A stretch of DNA of 64,000 nucleotides from contig CAVUNV010000004.1 in assembly GCA_963742925.1 (NCBI GenBank), forward strand, positions 1 to 64,000, written 5' to 3'. Of this stretch, positions 55,512 to 64,000 are shown in pieces. How positions within the stretch are numbered: position 1 is the first letter of the stretch; each line of letters begins with the position of its first letter. The translations under genes were made by a program, and so were the position numbers. The notes under the pieces were generated by a model. That model was not told the origin of the DNA. It was given only the letters and a program-made list of their open reading frames with translations, and made no database searches. This DNA is from PALSA-612 sp963742925. GTDB lineage: Bacteria > Actinomycetota > Thermoleophilia > Gaiellales > Gaiellaceae.

Positions 55512-56602
55512 CGCTCTGCGGCGCCGCCCGGCGCCGCCAGAGGCTCCTCGACGGGCTCGAGGTCCTCGAAGGTCACGCTCTCCTCGAATGCGAGCCGGCG
55601 TTGGAGCCGCCGGCCGAGCACGCGCTCGAGCTCGTACGGCGGCAGCCCTCCGTCCGCGGGCGACTTCGCGTCGACGTCACCGGGTGCGAGCACGTGGCCG
55701 GCGGGCAGCTCGCGGGCCGCGACCAGCTGCTTCCCCATCTTGCGGATCGCGCTCTCCTCGCACGGCAGCGGCCGCTTGACGCCGTCGCCGAGCGCGGCCG
55801 GCGCGCGGTGCAGGTCGCGGACGAGCCGGCGCATGCCGTCCGGCATCAGCGAGAAGGCGTGGTCCGTGCCCTTCCAGGCGTGGTTGAGCGTGAAGTGCTT
55901 TTCGATCACGCGCGCGCCGAGCATGTAGCCGAGCAGCGACATCGTGTACCCGTTCTGGTGGTCGGAGAGCCCGATCACGAGCTCGGGGAACCGCTCGCGC
56001 AGCGTCGTGATCACGCGCAGGTTGAGATCCTCGGCCTCGGCCGGATAGGACGCCGTGCACTGCATCAGGCAGAGCTGTCGGTTGATCGGGAGGACCAGGT
56101 CGACGGCACGCTCGATGTCCTCCATCGTCCCGCCGCCCGTGGACAGGAAGATCGGCTTGCCGTACGAGGCGACCCGGCGCAGCAGCGGCGTGTTGACGAG
56201 GTCTGCCGAGGCGATCTTGAACGCCGACACACCGAGCTCGGCGAGCAGTTCCGCGCTCGGTAGGTCGAAGGTCGTGCCGAAGAGCGTGATCCCGATCTCG
56301 CGCGCGACCTGCAGGAGCTCGAACCAGTCCTTGTCGGAGAGCTCGAGCGCCTCGCGGTGCTCGCCGTACGTGGCGCCGAAGCTGTTCTCGTGGTCGTAGG
56401 GCTGGTCGTACATGGCCCGCGTGAAGAGCGAGCGGTTGTCGCGCTTCTGGAGCTTGACGGCGTCCGCCCCCGCTCCCTTGGCGGCGTTCAGGAGCTCGAT
56501 CGCCTTCTCCAGCGATCCCTGGTGGTTGTGGCCGACCTCGGCGATGACGTAGCACTCGCCGTCCTCGGAGATCCGCCTGCCGTCGACTACGAGCTCTCTC
56601 AT
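55508..56602 (-). CDS. neuB: Ulosonate (sialate-type) synthase NeuB
   Basis: 364 residues behind AAGGAGGA (56604-56611). IAEVGHNHQGSLEKAIELL, DAVKLQKR, FKIASADLVNTPLLRRVA and LSTGGGTMEDIERAV form the PEP-condensing TIM barrel; HFTLNHAWKGTDHAFSL is the metal/PEP region. Residues about 295-355 are the SAF (antifreeze-like) domain with PAGHVLAPGDVDAK. Catalyses PEP plus an aldose (phosphate) to a 3-deoxy-ulosonate. First gene of the operon. Confidence 0.93.
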   Translation of the reverse strand: MRELVVDGRRISEDGECYVIAEVGHNHQGSLEKAIELLNAAKGAGADAVKLQKRDNRSLFTRAMYDQPYDHENSFGATYGEHREALELSDKDWFELLQVAREIGITLFGTTFDLPSAELLAELGVSAFKIASADLVNTPLLRRVASYGKPIFLSTGGGTMEDIERAVDLVLPINRQLCLMQCTASYPAEAEDLNLRVITTLRERFPELVIGLSDHQNGYTMSLLGYMLGARVIEKHFTLNHAWKGTDHAFSLMPDGMRRLVRDLHRAPAALGDGVKRPLPCEESAIRKMGKQLVAARELPAGHVLAPGDVDAKSPADGGLPPYELERVLGRRLQRRLAFEESVTFEDLEPVEEPLAAPGGAAER

Positions 56603-56659
56603 GCCATCCTCCTTCGCCGCCTCGCCCGGCGATGGTACCGGCCCGTTGTTAGACGGTCG

Positions 56660-58036
56660 TTAGGCCGGTGCAGGCTCCACCACGGTGCGCGGCGAGACCC
56701 GGGCCGGTTCCGCGACCGCCTCCTGCCGCGACCCGAACACGATCGGCAGCGCCAGCAGCAGCATCACGAACACGTAGAAGTAGTAGAAGGACATCGTCAG
56801 GTAGAAGACGTTGGAGAGCAACGTCCCCACCAGCGCCGCGGTCATCCCCCAGGCGAGCGGCGACACGAGCATCGCCTTCGGGTCGCCGAGCGCGGCGAGC
56901 GACCGGCCGAGGCGTCGCGCGAAGGCGGCCCGCGCGAAGAGGTAGACCAGGAACCCGGCGAAGACGACCGTGCCGATGAGCCCCGTCTCGACGATCAGCG
57001 CCACGTAGTACGAGTGCGGCCCCCAGTTCGCCTGGCCGGTCACCTCCTGGTAGTAGACCGCGAAGTTGTTCAGGCCGAGGCCGAACGCGGGATGCGAGTG
57101 GAGGATCGCCGGGATGAAGTCGTAGACGCTGAAGTGCGCGGACGTCGACCCGCCGCCGGTCTGGAACCGCGAGCCGATGATCTGGATGAAGTAGGACGGG
57201 CTGGTCGCGATCAGCGCGACGAACCCGGCGGCGACCACCGCCACCGGCACGAGCACCTGGCGCGAGAGGAAGCGCCGCCGGTACGGGAGCGCCAGCAAGG
57301 CGACGCCGAGGATCAACCCGCCGATCCCGCTCCGGGACAGGGTCAGCACCTCGACGACGAGCAGGAAGGCGAGCGTCAACCCGAGTCTGAGCTTCCACGG
57401 GTTCCCGCGTTCGAGCCGCAGGTAGAGCGGCGTCAGGATCAGCAGCGGCAGGATCAACATGATCCCGAGGTGATTGGGGTCGCCCGTCAGCGCGTTCGGG
57501 CGGTAGATGAACCCGGTCTGCTGGAAGATGCCGTACACGTTGATCGAGGTCGCGCCGCCGGTGAGCGGGCGGATCACGTCGTTGTCGAGATTCGTGCCCG
57601 AGCGGGCGGCGAGCAGCTGCAGGACGCCGTAGGCCGCGTTCACGACCATGCCGGCGGTGAAGAACCCGAGCGTCCGCAGGTAGAAGCGGGCGGAATGACG
57701 CGACAGGTACACGACACCGAGCAACAGGAACAGGAAGTGGATCCCGAACTTGATGAACCCCTTCCAGTACTGCTGCACCGCCTGGCCCGACTCGAGCGTG
57801 AAGTAGCCGGCCAGGTACACGAGCAGGAACAGCAACAGGAAGCACGCGACGACGGCCGCCGTCCTCACGAACAGGCGGTCGCGGCGGGCGATCTCCCGGA
57901 GCGCGAACGAGACGATGAAGCCGATCGCGAGGACGTCTGCGATCGACACGCTCCCCGCCACGTCCCAGTTCAGCTTCTCGAACGTGGCACAGAAGACCGT
58001 GGCGAGGAAGAAGAAGCGAGCGGGCTTGATCTTCAT
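56660..58036 (-). CDS. O-antigen ligase-like / Wzy_C polytopic protein
   Basis: 458 residues, about 11-12 helices. The large extracytoplasmic loop contains SRSGIGGL (conserved R) and later HSHPAFGLGLNNFAVYYQE with a conserved H, G-x-G and N pattern of the Wzy_C/WaaL family, then HSYYVALIVETGLIG. It would polymerise or ligate lipid-linked glycan outside the membrane. ATGA overlap with the next gene; 57 bases from neuB. Confidence 0.83.
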   Translation of the reverse strand: MKIKPARFFFLATVFCATFEKLNWDVAGSVSIADVLAIGFIVSFALREIARRDRLFVRTAAVVACFLLLFLLVYLAGYFTLESGQAVQQYWKGFIKFGIHFLFLLLGVVYLSRHSARFYLRTLGFFTAGMVVNAAYGVLQLLAARSGTNLDNDVIRPLTGGATSINVYGIFQQTGFIYRPNALTGDPNHLGIMLILPLLILTPLYLRLERGNPWKLRLGLTLAFLLVVEVLTLSRSGIGGLILGVALLALPYRRRFLSRQVLVPVAVVAAGFVALIATSPSYFIQIIGSRFQTGGGSTSAHFSVYDFIPAILHSHPAFGLGLNNFAVYYQEVTGQANWGPHSYYVALIVETGLIGTVVFAGFLVYLFARAAFARRLGRSLAALGDPKAMLVSPLAWGMTAALVGTLLSNVFYLTMSFYYFYVFVMLLLALPIVFGSRQEAVAEPARVSPRTVVEPAPA

Positions 58037-59281
58037 GGCAGGTTCAGGAGCAGGTCGGCGTACTCGCGGACGCGAGAGCGGCGGTCGAGCTGCTCGCGCA
58101 CGTCCTCGGGCAGCGGCGCGCCGTTCAGCGAGCCTGTCTGCCAGCGGTCGTGGAGGCCTGCGAGCGCGTCGCGAATCGCAGCCACGTCCTCGGGTGGCGC
58201 GACGACGCCGGTGCCGACCTCGCGGATCAGCTCCGCGGCGGCTCCGTCCGGCGGCACGACGGCGAGGATCGGGCGCTCGGCCGCGAGGTACTCGAAGACC
58301 TTGCCGGACAGCACGCCGCGGCCGCGGCCGCCCGCCTCCGGGATCAGCAGCAGCAGCGCGTCGGAGGAGCGCTGGAGCTCGAGCGCCCGGTGATGCGACG
58401 CGTACGGGTGGAGCTCGAGGCGGTCTCCGAGGCCAAGCTCCTCGGCCCACTCGCGATCGGCCGGCCGGAAGTCACCGACAAAGCGGGCCACGACGTCGAG
58501 CTTCGACTCGGCGAGCGCCTGCAGGAACGGGCGCGGGCTGCGCTGGCCGAAGAAGCTGCCCGCGTGCGTGATCGTGAAGCGGTCGCCGCGCCGGTACTCG
58601 AGCCCGGCGAAGTCGTCGAAGTCGCAGCCGTTCGGGATCGTCGTCACCCCTGCGCTCGGCTCGAGCGAGCGGGCCTCCTCGGTGATCGCCTCCGCCGCGG
58701 TGACGATCGCGTCCGCCGAACGGGCGACGAGGCGGGCGATCGCATCGCCGGTCCTCTCCTTCGTCCGCACCGCCAGGCTGTCGGTGCGCCGGTGCGGATG
58801 CGCGGCGATCGAGTCGCGCAGGTCGGCGACCCAGCGAACGCCGGTGAGCCGCTTGACGGAGGCACCGATCAGGTGGATCGAGTTCGGGGGCGAGGTCGTG
58901 ATCACGGCGTCGATCCCCTCCTGCTTGACGATGCGCGTCGCCGCCGGGATCGCGGTCAGGTTCCAGCTGACGTTCTCGTCCGGCACGAGCAGACCGGCGG
59001 CCGAACAGCCGTGCGTGCACCGCGAGGCGCTCGAAGCCCTCCGTGCCGTGGAGCTCGTCGGCCGGGCGCTTGCCCGTCGGGCCGAGATAGTGCGCGCGGT
59101 GCACCCAGGCCTGCGTGGGCGGCACGAGCTCGTCGTCGCGATGCACCCACTTCGGGTCGTCCGGCGCGAGCACGTGCGTCTCGATCCCGTAGGCCGGCAG
59201 GTGCGTGGCGAGCTTCAGCGGCCGCTGAACGCCGCCGCCGCCGGCAGGCGGGAAGTAGAGGGTGACCAGCAGGACCTTCAC
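58033..59281 (-). CDS. GT4 glycosyltransferase, one frameshift
   Basis: GTG 59281 opens VLLVTLYFPPAGGGGVQRPLKLA, followed by HVLAPDDPKWVHRD. After a shift near 58990 comes VPDENVSWNLTAIPAATRIV, AVITTSPPNSIHLIGA, DLRDSIAAHPHRR and a donor half ILAVVPPDGAAAELIREVGTG. This PDEN..W..P...TSPP..HL.G...LRD pattern marks the WcaI-like subgroup. About 416 residues. The start overlaps the acetyltransferase stop by 4 bases. Confidence 0.85.
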
Positions 59282-59775
59282 GCCGGCTCGATGGTAGTCG
59301 GGCGCGGCAGGCGGAAGATGTGCATGCGGTCGCCGGACCGGGTCGTGCCCTCGCCGTCGTCGCGCATGCCGAGCTTGCAGGCGATGCGGAGCGAGGCGCC
59401 GTTCTCCGGCCGGATGTAGGCGACGACGTGCGGCGCGGATGTCCGGAGGAAGGCGTCGGCGACGGCCGCTCGCGCCGCCTCGGTCGCGACGCCGCCTCCT
59501 CGCCGGTCGGGTACGACGCTCCACCCGATCTCCACCTCGTCCGGCTCGATGCCGCCGATCCCGGAGCCGGCGAAGTGCACCTCGAGCACGCCGATCGGCT
59601 CGCCCGAGCCGCGATCCAGGATCGCCCAGTGGCCGAAGCCGTGCGCGGCCCAGTGCTCGACCGCCGCGTCCACCTCGCGTCGCGCGCTCTCCTCCCTCAC
59701 GCGGAGCCGCCGGTAGAGGCCGAGGTCGTCCTCGCGGAGCGGCCGGAGCACGAGGCGGTCCGTCTCGATCTCCAC
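59278..59775 (-). CDS. GNAT-family N-acetyltransferase
   Basis: 165 residues from GTG 59775 (VEIETDRLVLRPLREDD is the usual RimJ/RimL-type start). GHWAILDRGSGEPIGVLEVHF, EVEIGWSVVPDRRGGGVATEAARAAV holds the acetyl-CoA loop, and SLRIACKLGM closes the fold. A longer form from ATG 59892 would include codons of a 22-base tandem repeat and is less likely. It could acetylate an amino sugar. Confidence 0.85.
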   Translation of the reverse strand: MEIETDRLVLRPLREDDLGLYRRLRVREESARREVDAAVEHWAAHGFGHWAILDRGSGEPIGVLEVHFAGSGIGGIEPDEVEIGWSVVPDRRGGGVATEAARAAVADAFLRTSAPHVVAYIRPENGASLRIACKLGMRDDGEGTTRSGDRMHIFRLPRPTTIEPA

Positions 59776-59815
59776 CCTGCTGGGCAGCCTACTCTGCTCC
59801 TGGCCGCCCAGAAGG

Positions 59816-59882
59816 GTCTGGCGCTGCTCCGGCACCTGTCTGGCGCTGCTCCGGCACCTCGTCTGACACTGCTCCGGTGCAG
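59816..59882. repeat. 22-base tandem repeat, about three units
   Basis: Units start at 59816, 59838 and 59861. The first two are identical (GTCTGGCGCTGCTCCGGCAC plus CT); the third differs at five positions. One spare C lies before the third. The block lies in the 166-base divergent gap between the acetyltransferase and the methyltransferase, so it is in both promoters. Confidence 0.7.
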
Positions 59883-59941
59883 TGACTGGCACGCGTCAGG
59901 CACTGACGGCCCGGCAGGGCTCGGTCGGTCAGACTGCTCCG

Positions 59942-60625
59942 ATGCGACTGCCAGCGTTCCGCAAGGCCCCGGCCGAGTACGACGAGCGCTTCGTCGACAC
60001 GATGGCATCCGAGTACCTCCACCGCACGCGGTGGACCGAGCTGCGGCTCGACGCCGTCCACTCGCTGGTCGAGCCGGCGCCCGGCGACCGCGTGCTCGAC
60101 CTCGGCTGCGCCGCGGGGGCCATCTCGCACTTCCTCACCGGCCTCGGGTGCGAGACGGTCGGCGTCGACGCCGAGCCGCTGGCGATCGAGAAGGCGCAGG
60201 AGCTCTTCCCCGACCTGAGCTTCCAGCTCGCGAACGTCGCCCGGCTGCCCTTCGAGGACGGCTCGTTCGACAAGGCCGTCGCCGCCGACCTCGTCGAGCA
60301 CCTCGACGACGAGACCTTCCGCGCCATGCTCCGCGAGGTGCGGCGCGTGCTCAGGCCGGGAGGGACATTGTCGATCTACACGCCGAACCCGAGGCACCCG
60401 ATCGAGCGTCTGAAGGCACGCGACCTGTTGCTCGCGCAGAACCCGACGCACATCGGGCTTCGGGACGCCGCGACCCTCGAGCAGATGCTGCGCGAGGCGC
60501 ATTTCGACGTCGACCGCAGCGACTGGCGTCCGAGCTTCATCCGGGGAGTCCGGCTCGTCGAGCGCGCGGGCGGAGGCCGCGTCGAGTCGCTGCGCTACCG
60601 GCTCTGCGTGAGGGGCAGGCGGTAG
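59942..60625 (+). CDS. SAM-dependent class I methyltransferase
   Basis: 227 residues. VLDLGCAAGAISHFL is motif I, ETVGVDAEPLAIEKA the acidic loop, DKAVAADLVEHLDDETF and VLRPGGTLSIYTPNPRHPIERL motifs II-III. Plausibly methylates a sugar hydroxyl of the polymer. ATG 59942. The 3' end overlaps the convergent GT-C gene by 31 bases. Confidence 0.88.
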   Translation: MRLPAFRKAPAEYDERFVDTMASEYLHRTRWTELRLDAVHSLVEPAPGDRVLDLGCAAGAISHFLTGLGCETVGVDAEPLAIEKAQELFPDLSFQLANVARLPFEDGSFDKAVAADLVEHLDDETFRAMLREVRRVLRPGGTLSIYTPNPRHPIERLKARDLLLAQNPTHIGLRDAATLEQMLREAHFDVDRSDWRPSFIRGVRLVERAGGGRVESLRYRLCVRGRR

Positions 60626-62619
60626 AGCGCGTAGCTCGCGTCGCGGTACAGCCGCGGCAGCTGCAGATGCGGCGCGCGGTGCCGCAGGTCGAGGACGATG
60701 AAACCGGCCTGGTAGCGCCGCGGAATCGCGAGATCGCCCGTCTTCAGGAACTCCAGGTCGTCGTTCCGCCGCGCGAACGGGCGGTTCGGCCTGGTGTCGG
60801 CGACGTGGCCGGGCGGCGCGGCGTTGATGTACACCGGTAAGGCGGCGGCGATGCGGTACGCCGTCGAGTCGTCCGAGAACACGACGGCTCCCCTCGGCAC
60901 GTAGCGGTGCAGGGCGCGCACCAGGCCGGGCGTCAGGCCTGGCGCTGCGGGATGCGCGCTCCAGTGCGAGAAGCCGGACACGGCGATCGGAAGCACGAAC
61001 AGGGTCGCAGCCAGTGCCGTCAGACGGCCGGGACGGTCGAGCGAGCCTCCGCCGGGCCGCACGAGCGCCGCCACGACGAGGGCGACGGTGCCGCCGACGG
61101 CGGCGATCCAGGTCGCGAGCGCCGGGCCACCGTCCGAAGGGGAGCCGCCGAAGTCTCCGGGCCAGGCGAGCTCCAGCCCGATCCCGGCGGCGAGCGCGAG
61201 CGGAAGCACCCATCTGCCGAGCCGACGTGACAGCACCGCGGCGGCGCCCGCGAACGCGAACGCGAACGGAACGAAGCCCACCGCGCGGCGAGCCTGCGAG
61301 AGCGAGACGATGTCCGAGAAGGTCGTGAAGAACGGCGGCACGAGCATGAGCGCGGCGACCGTCACGGTTCCGCCGAGCACGAAGGCGGCCCACCTGCGTC
61401 TCCGCGCGACGACCGCGAGCGGCACGGCGACGAGCGCCGCGACTGCGACAGCGCCGGCCCGGACGAACAGCTCGGCCGCGATCCGGTAGCTGTGCAGCGA
61501 GTAGACGACGAGCTGGTCGCCGTAGTGCTGGAGGCTGCGGGCGAGCTCGGCGTCGGAAGGGTTGTGCGATCTGGTCTCGCGGACGATCGGCAGCAGCCAG
61601 AGCGAGACGGCAGCGGCCGGAACGAGCAGCGCCGCCAGCCCGACGAGCCCGCGCCTGACCTCGGCACGCACGAGCAGGAAGCGCGCCGCCACGTAGCCGG
61701 CGAGCGGGATCAGCACGTAGAGGGCGTAGGTGGGATGGACGAGCGCGAGCGCGAGCCCGGCCGCCGCCAGCGTCGCCGCGCCGGCCCGCGTCGGCCGCCG
61801 GACGAACCAGAAGAAGAGCGCGATCACCGCGGGCACGAGCAATTGCCGGGACGCCGTCGCCGGCAGTGCCAGGAACACGTACGAGCCGCCGTGGCCGCCG
61901 GCGAGGGCGAACAGCGCGACGGTCGCCAGCAGCGTGGCGAAGGCGGCCGACCGGCTCCGGAACACGGCGATTCCCGACTCGTACACGACCGCGAACGCGA
62001 GCGGGCACAGGATGCTCGCCTCGTGCAGGAGCACCCGGCCAGGCTCCACCCCGGCGAGCCGCGAGACGAACGCCAGCAGCAGCTGCCAGAGCGGAAACGC
62101 GTACCCGGGATGGAGACCGCCGTCCTTGAACTCGTCGAGCGTCCTCAGGTGCAGGTCGGAGAACGCGAGCAGCTTCCGCACGCGCGCGAGGTGGAAGAGC
62201 GCGTCGCCGTCCAGCGTGCCCGCCACATGCCAGAGCAGCAGGCCCAGCAGCGCGCCGAGCACGATCACGCCGATCGGCCGCCGTCGCGGCACCAACTCGC
62301 CCCGCAGCAGCACGATCGCGAGCGCAGCCGCACCGAGCGCCGCGTACAGCCCGAGCGCGAGGTCGAGCGACCCGTGGACGGCGAAGACGATCGCGCCCGC
62401 ACCGACGATCCCGGTCAGGCTCCAGGCGAGCGCTGCCGAGACGCTCGGCCGGCGCAGCGCCCGCGCGATCAGCGACCCGGGGAGCAGCACGACGAGCGTC
62501 GCGGCGGCGAGTTTCAGGTACAGGCCGAAGCCCGAGTCCGGCAGGACGCGCGTGAGCGCGAGCGCCGGCAGCACGAGCAGCTCACGCGGCACACGCTCGA
62601 GATGGGCGCGCGTGCTCAC
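60595..62619 (-). CDS. Large GT-C-like membrane glycosyltransferase
   Basis: 674 residues from GTG 62619 (GTGA overlap). About 13 helices. After TM4 the lumenal loop reads GTLDGDALFHLARVRKLLAF with a D-G-D pair, and HPGYAFPLWQLLLAFVS follows, both reminiscent of arabinosyl/mannosyl GT-C enzymes. The C-terminus after the last helix is a soluble domain of about 110 residues (VVFSDDSTAYRIAAALPVYI). Uses a polyprenyl-phosphate donor by family knowledge. Sugar unknown. Confidence 0.72.
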   Translation of the reverse strand: MSTRAHLERVPRELLVLPALALTRVLPDSGFGLYLKLAAATLVVLLPGSLIARALRRPSVSAALAWSLTGIVGAGAIVFAVHGSLDLALGLYAALGAAALAIVLLRGELVPRRRPIGVIVLGALLGLLLWHVAGTLDGDALFHLARVRKLLAFSDLHLRTLDEFKDGGLHPGYAFPLWQLLLAFVSRLAGVEPGRVLLHEASILCPLAFAVVYESGIAVFRSRSAAFATLLATVALFALAGGHGGSYVFLALPATASRQLLVPAVIALFFWFVRRPTRAGAATLAAAGLALALVHPTYALYVLIPLAGYVAARFLLVRAEVRRGLVGLAALLVPAAAVSLWLLPIVRETRSHNPSDAELARSLQHYGDQLVVYSLHSYRIAAELFVRAGAVAVAALVAVPLAVVARRRRWAAFVLGGTVTVAALMLVPPFFTTFSDIVSLSQARRAVGFVPFAFAFAGAAAVLSRRLGRWVLPLALAAGIGLELAWPGDFGGSPSDGGPALATWIAAVGGTVALVVAALVRPGGGSLDRPGRLTALAATLFVLPIAVSGFSHWSAHPAAPGLTPGLVRALHRYVPRGAVVFSDDSTAYRIAAALPVYINAAPPGHVADTRPNRPFARRNDDLEFLKTGDLAIPRRYQAGFIVLDLRHRAPHLQLPRLYRDASYALYRLPLTQSR

Positions 62620-63512
62620 GCGCGTGGAGCGGCGAGGAGCGTCTGCGCCGACCCGGACGCGAGCCAGCCCGCCGCGTCGCGGTACATCCGGCCGCGCTCG
62701 CCGGGGAAGAGAGCTCCGCGCAGCCTGAGGGCGACGAGCAGGAGCCGCCGCGCACGCTCCGCCTCGGCCGGCCCGCGATGCTTGGCGAGGAAGCGCAGGT
62801 GACCGCGGAGGTTCTCGGTGAACATCCGCCCGCCGTGCGAGGCGCCTCCGACGTGCACGAACTCGGCTCCGGGGAAGAACAGCACCTTCCAGCCGGCCTG
62901 GCGGAAGCGGTAGCACCAGTCGGTCTCCTCGCTGAACAGGAAGAAGTCCTCGTCGAGCGGGCCGACCTGCTCGATCGCCTCCCGACGGACGAGCATCACC
63001 GAGCCCATCACGAACTCGGCCTCGCAGACCCGGTCGTGATCGAAGCCGCCGGCATAGAAGGCGTTCAGGGCGCGCGTGTTCGGCGCCAGCTTGCGCAGGA
63101 AGAAGTACTCGGTCGCAAGCCGCCACAGCGTCGGAAAGCCGCGAACCGAGCGTTGCAGGGAGCCGTCCGTGTTCAGGAGCTTCGGCCCGACGACCGCCGC
63201 CTCCGGTCGCTCCTCGGCGAAGGCGAGCAGCCGCCGGACGCCGTCGCCGACCGCCCAGGCGTCCGCGTTGAGGATCAGGACGAAGGGGCCCGACGTCTCG
63301 CGGATCCCGCGGTTCCAGCCGGCGGCGAGCCCCAGGTTCTCCTGCTCGACGACCCTGACCTCGGGGAAGCGGTCCCTGACGACGGCGAGTGTCCCGTCCG
63401 TCGAGCCGTGGTCGACCACGACCGTCCGGCAACCCGCCACGCTCTGCAGGCACTGCTCGATGTAGGGCAGCGCGTTGTACGTGACGACGACGACGCCGAC
63501 CGCGTCAGGCAT
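62616..63512 (-). CDS. GT2 rhamnosyltransferase-like enzyme
   Basis: 298 residues. VGVVVVTYNALPYIEQCL, VVDHGSTDGT, NLGLAAGWNRGI, LILNADAWAVGDGVRRLL (metal site) and FLFSEETDWCYRFRQAGW, the SEExDxxxR acceptor-site motif of WbbL/GlfT-type rhamnosyl and galactofuranosyl transferases. Intact. ATG 63512 overlaps the next gene by 8 bases. Confidence 0.92.
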   Translation of the reverse strand: MPDAVGVVVVTYNALPYIEQCLQSVAGCRTVVVDHGSTDGTLAVVRDRFPEVRVVEQENLGLAAGWNRGIRETSGPFVLILNADAWAVGDGVRRLLAFAEERPEAAVVGPKLLNTDGSLQRSVRGFPTLWRLATEYFFLRKLAPNTRALNAFYAGGFDHDRVCEAEFVMGSVMLVRREAIEQVGPLDEDFFLFSEETDWCYRFRQAGWKVLFFPGAEFVHVGGASHGGRMFTENLRGHLRFLAKHRGPAEAERARRLLLVALRLRGALFPGERGRMYRDAAGWLASGSAQTLLAAPRA

Positions 63513-64000
63513 CGGGAACGGTCGAGGTGCGCGGCCTCAGGCTCTCCCAGCCGAGGATGACGGCCCCCGGCAGCGCGAGCGTGATCGTCACGACGAAGAA
63601 GAGGAAGCCGGTCGCGAACGCGTTGTCGGCCGGCACGCCGAGCTGGCCGAGGAAGCTGACGAAGAACGCCTCCCGCACGGCCAGGCCGTTGATCGTGAAC
63701 GGGATGAGCAGGACGAGGAAGAGCAGCGGCCCCATCACGTAGTAGGGCCGCGGGGACAGGTCGACGCCGACTGCCTTTCCCGACAACCAGATCGCCAGCA
63801 CGCGCACGGCCTGGACGCACAGGGTCAGGAGCATCACGCCGATCAGGAGGCCGACGTGGTCGCGGTAGCCGTGGACGCCCTCGTAGCCGGCGCGCAGCGG
63901 GCGGTCGATCCGGAGGCGGCGGGCGAGCGGCAGCGTCCGCGAGAGCGGGCCTCGGGCCCGGCGGGAGAAGAGCGCGAAGGCGAGGACCACGGCACCGAGG
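63505..64000 (-). CDS. LPG-synthase-TM-family (AglD-like) membrane protein, 5' end outside window
   Basis: Only the C-terminal 165 residues are present. Helices at VGLLIGVMLLTLCVQAVRVLAIWL, LFLVLLIPFTINGLAVREAFFV and FLFFVVTITLALPGAVILGW. The PFTINGLAVREA segment is the hallmark of the lysylphosphatidylglycerol-synthase TM domain family, whose members also include putative glycolipid flippases in glycan clusters. No aminoacyl-transfer domain can be judged because the N-terminus lies beyond 64000. Confidence 0.82.
   Translation of the reverse strand, partial: LGAVVLAFALFSRRARGPLSRTLPLARRLRIDRPLRAGYEGVHGYRDHVGLLIGVMLLTLCVQAVRVLAIWLSGKAVGVDLSPRPYYVMGPLLFLVLLIPFTINGLAVREAFFVSFLGQLGVPADNAFATGFLFFVVTITLALPGAVILGWESLRPRTSTVPDA

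Noticed and set aside
59789..62008. 739-codon minus-strand open frame
   Set aside because: Arg/Ala/Pro-rich shadow spanning the plus-strand methyltransferase and out of frame with the GT-C gene.
1..64000. CRISPR array
   Set aside because: No set of regularly spaced identical repeats was seen. The only tandem repeat (59816) has no spacers.

Overview
The window is GC-rich DNA with many GTG starts and very compact gene packing. Two secreted proteins carry tandem Ig-like repeats of a type common in Thermoleophilia (Actinomycetota: Solirubrobacterales/Gaiellales). That taxonomic placement is an inference; no rRNA or other phylogenetic marker lies in the window.

Layout. (1) 1-8.5 kb is accessory DNA. 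It holds an Ig-repeat secreted protein, a DHA2-type MFS transporter, a luciferase-like oxidoreductase, a probable presenilin-like intramembrane protease, an NfeD-like protein and an alpha/beta hydrolase, nearly all frameshifted. From 6.5 to 8.4 kb there is a mosaic of gene fragments: a contractile-tail baseplate piece, a UvrD helicase tail, a retron-type reverse transcriptase thumb and an HsdM N-terminus. The region ends at a 3' fragment of a tRNA-Val gene. (2) 8.6-64 kb is one very large surface-polysaccharide locus. It contains about 17 glycosyltransferases, a phosphoglycosyl transferase that could start the repeat unit, a Wzz-like chain-length protein, an O-antigen-ligase-like protein, a GtrA/GtrB pair, a Wzm/Wzt ABC exporter, several large polytopic proteins, a glucuronyl C5-epimerase, three sulfotransferases, methyltransferases, a phytanoyl-CoA-dioxygenase-like hydroxylase and an acetyltransferase. 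(3) Within it, 50.1-56.6 kb is a tightly coupled six-gene operon (NeuB, KdsC-like phosphatase, SDR, aldehyde dehydrogenase, NeuA, full-length transketolase) that should make a CMP-activated ulosonic acid.

How the genes could work together. The sugar transferase loads a phosphosugar on a lipid. The GT2/GT4 enzymes extend it. The epimerase, sulfotransferases, methyltransferases, hydroxylase and acetyltransferase decorate it. Export is by the ABC transporter or by a flippase/polymerase route, and attachment is by the ligase. C5-epimerase plus three sulfotransferases is reminiscent of glycosaminoglycan maturation. Most same-strand neighbours overlap by 4 bases (ATGA or GTGA), which fixes many starts and implies translational coupling.

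Caution. About twenty genes are broken by apparent single-base frameshifts. Nine genes with a single shift each have a start-to-stop length of 3n+1, which points to inserted-base consensus errors rather than true pseudogenes. These genes are listed as CDS spanning the shift. Real fragments are listed as pseudogenes.
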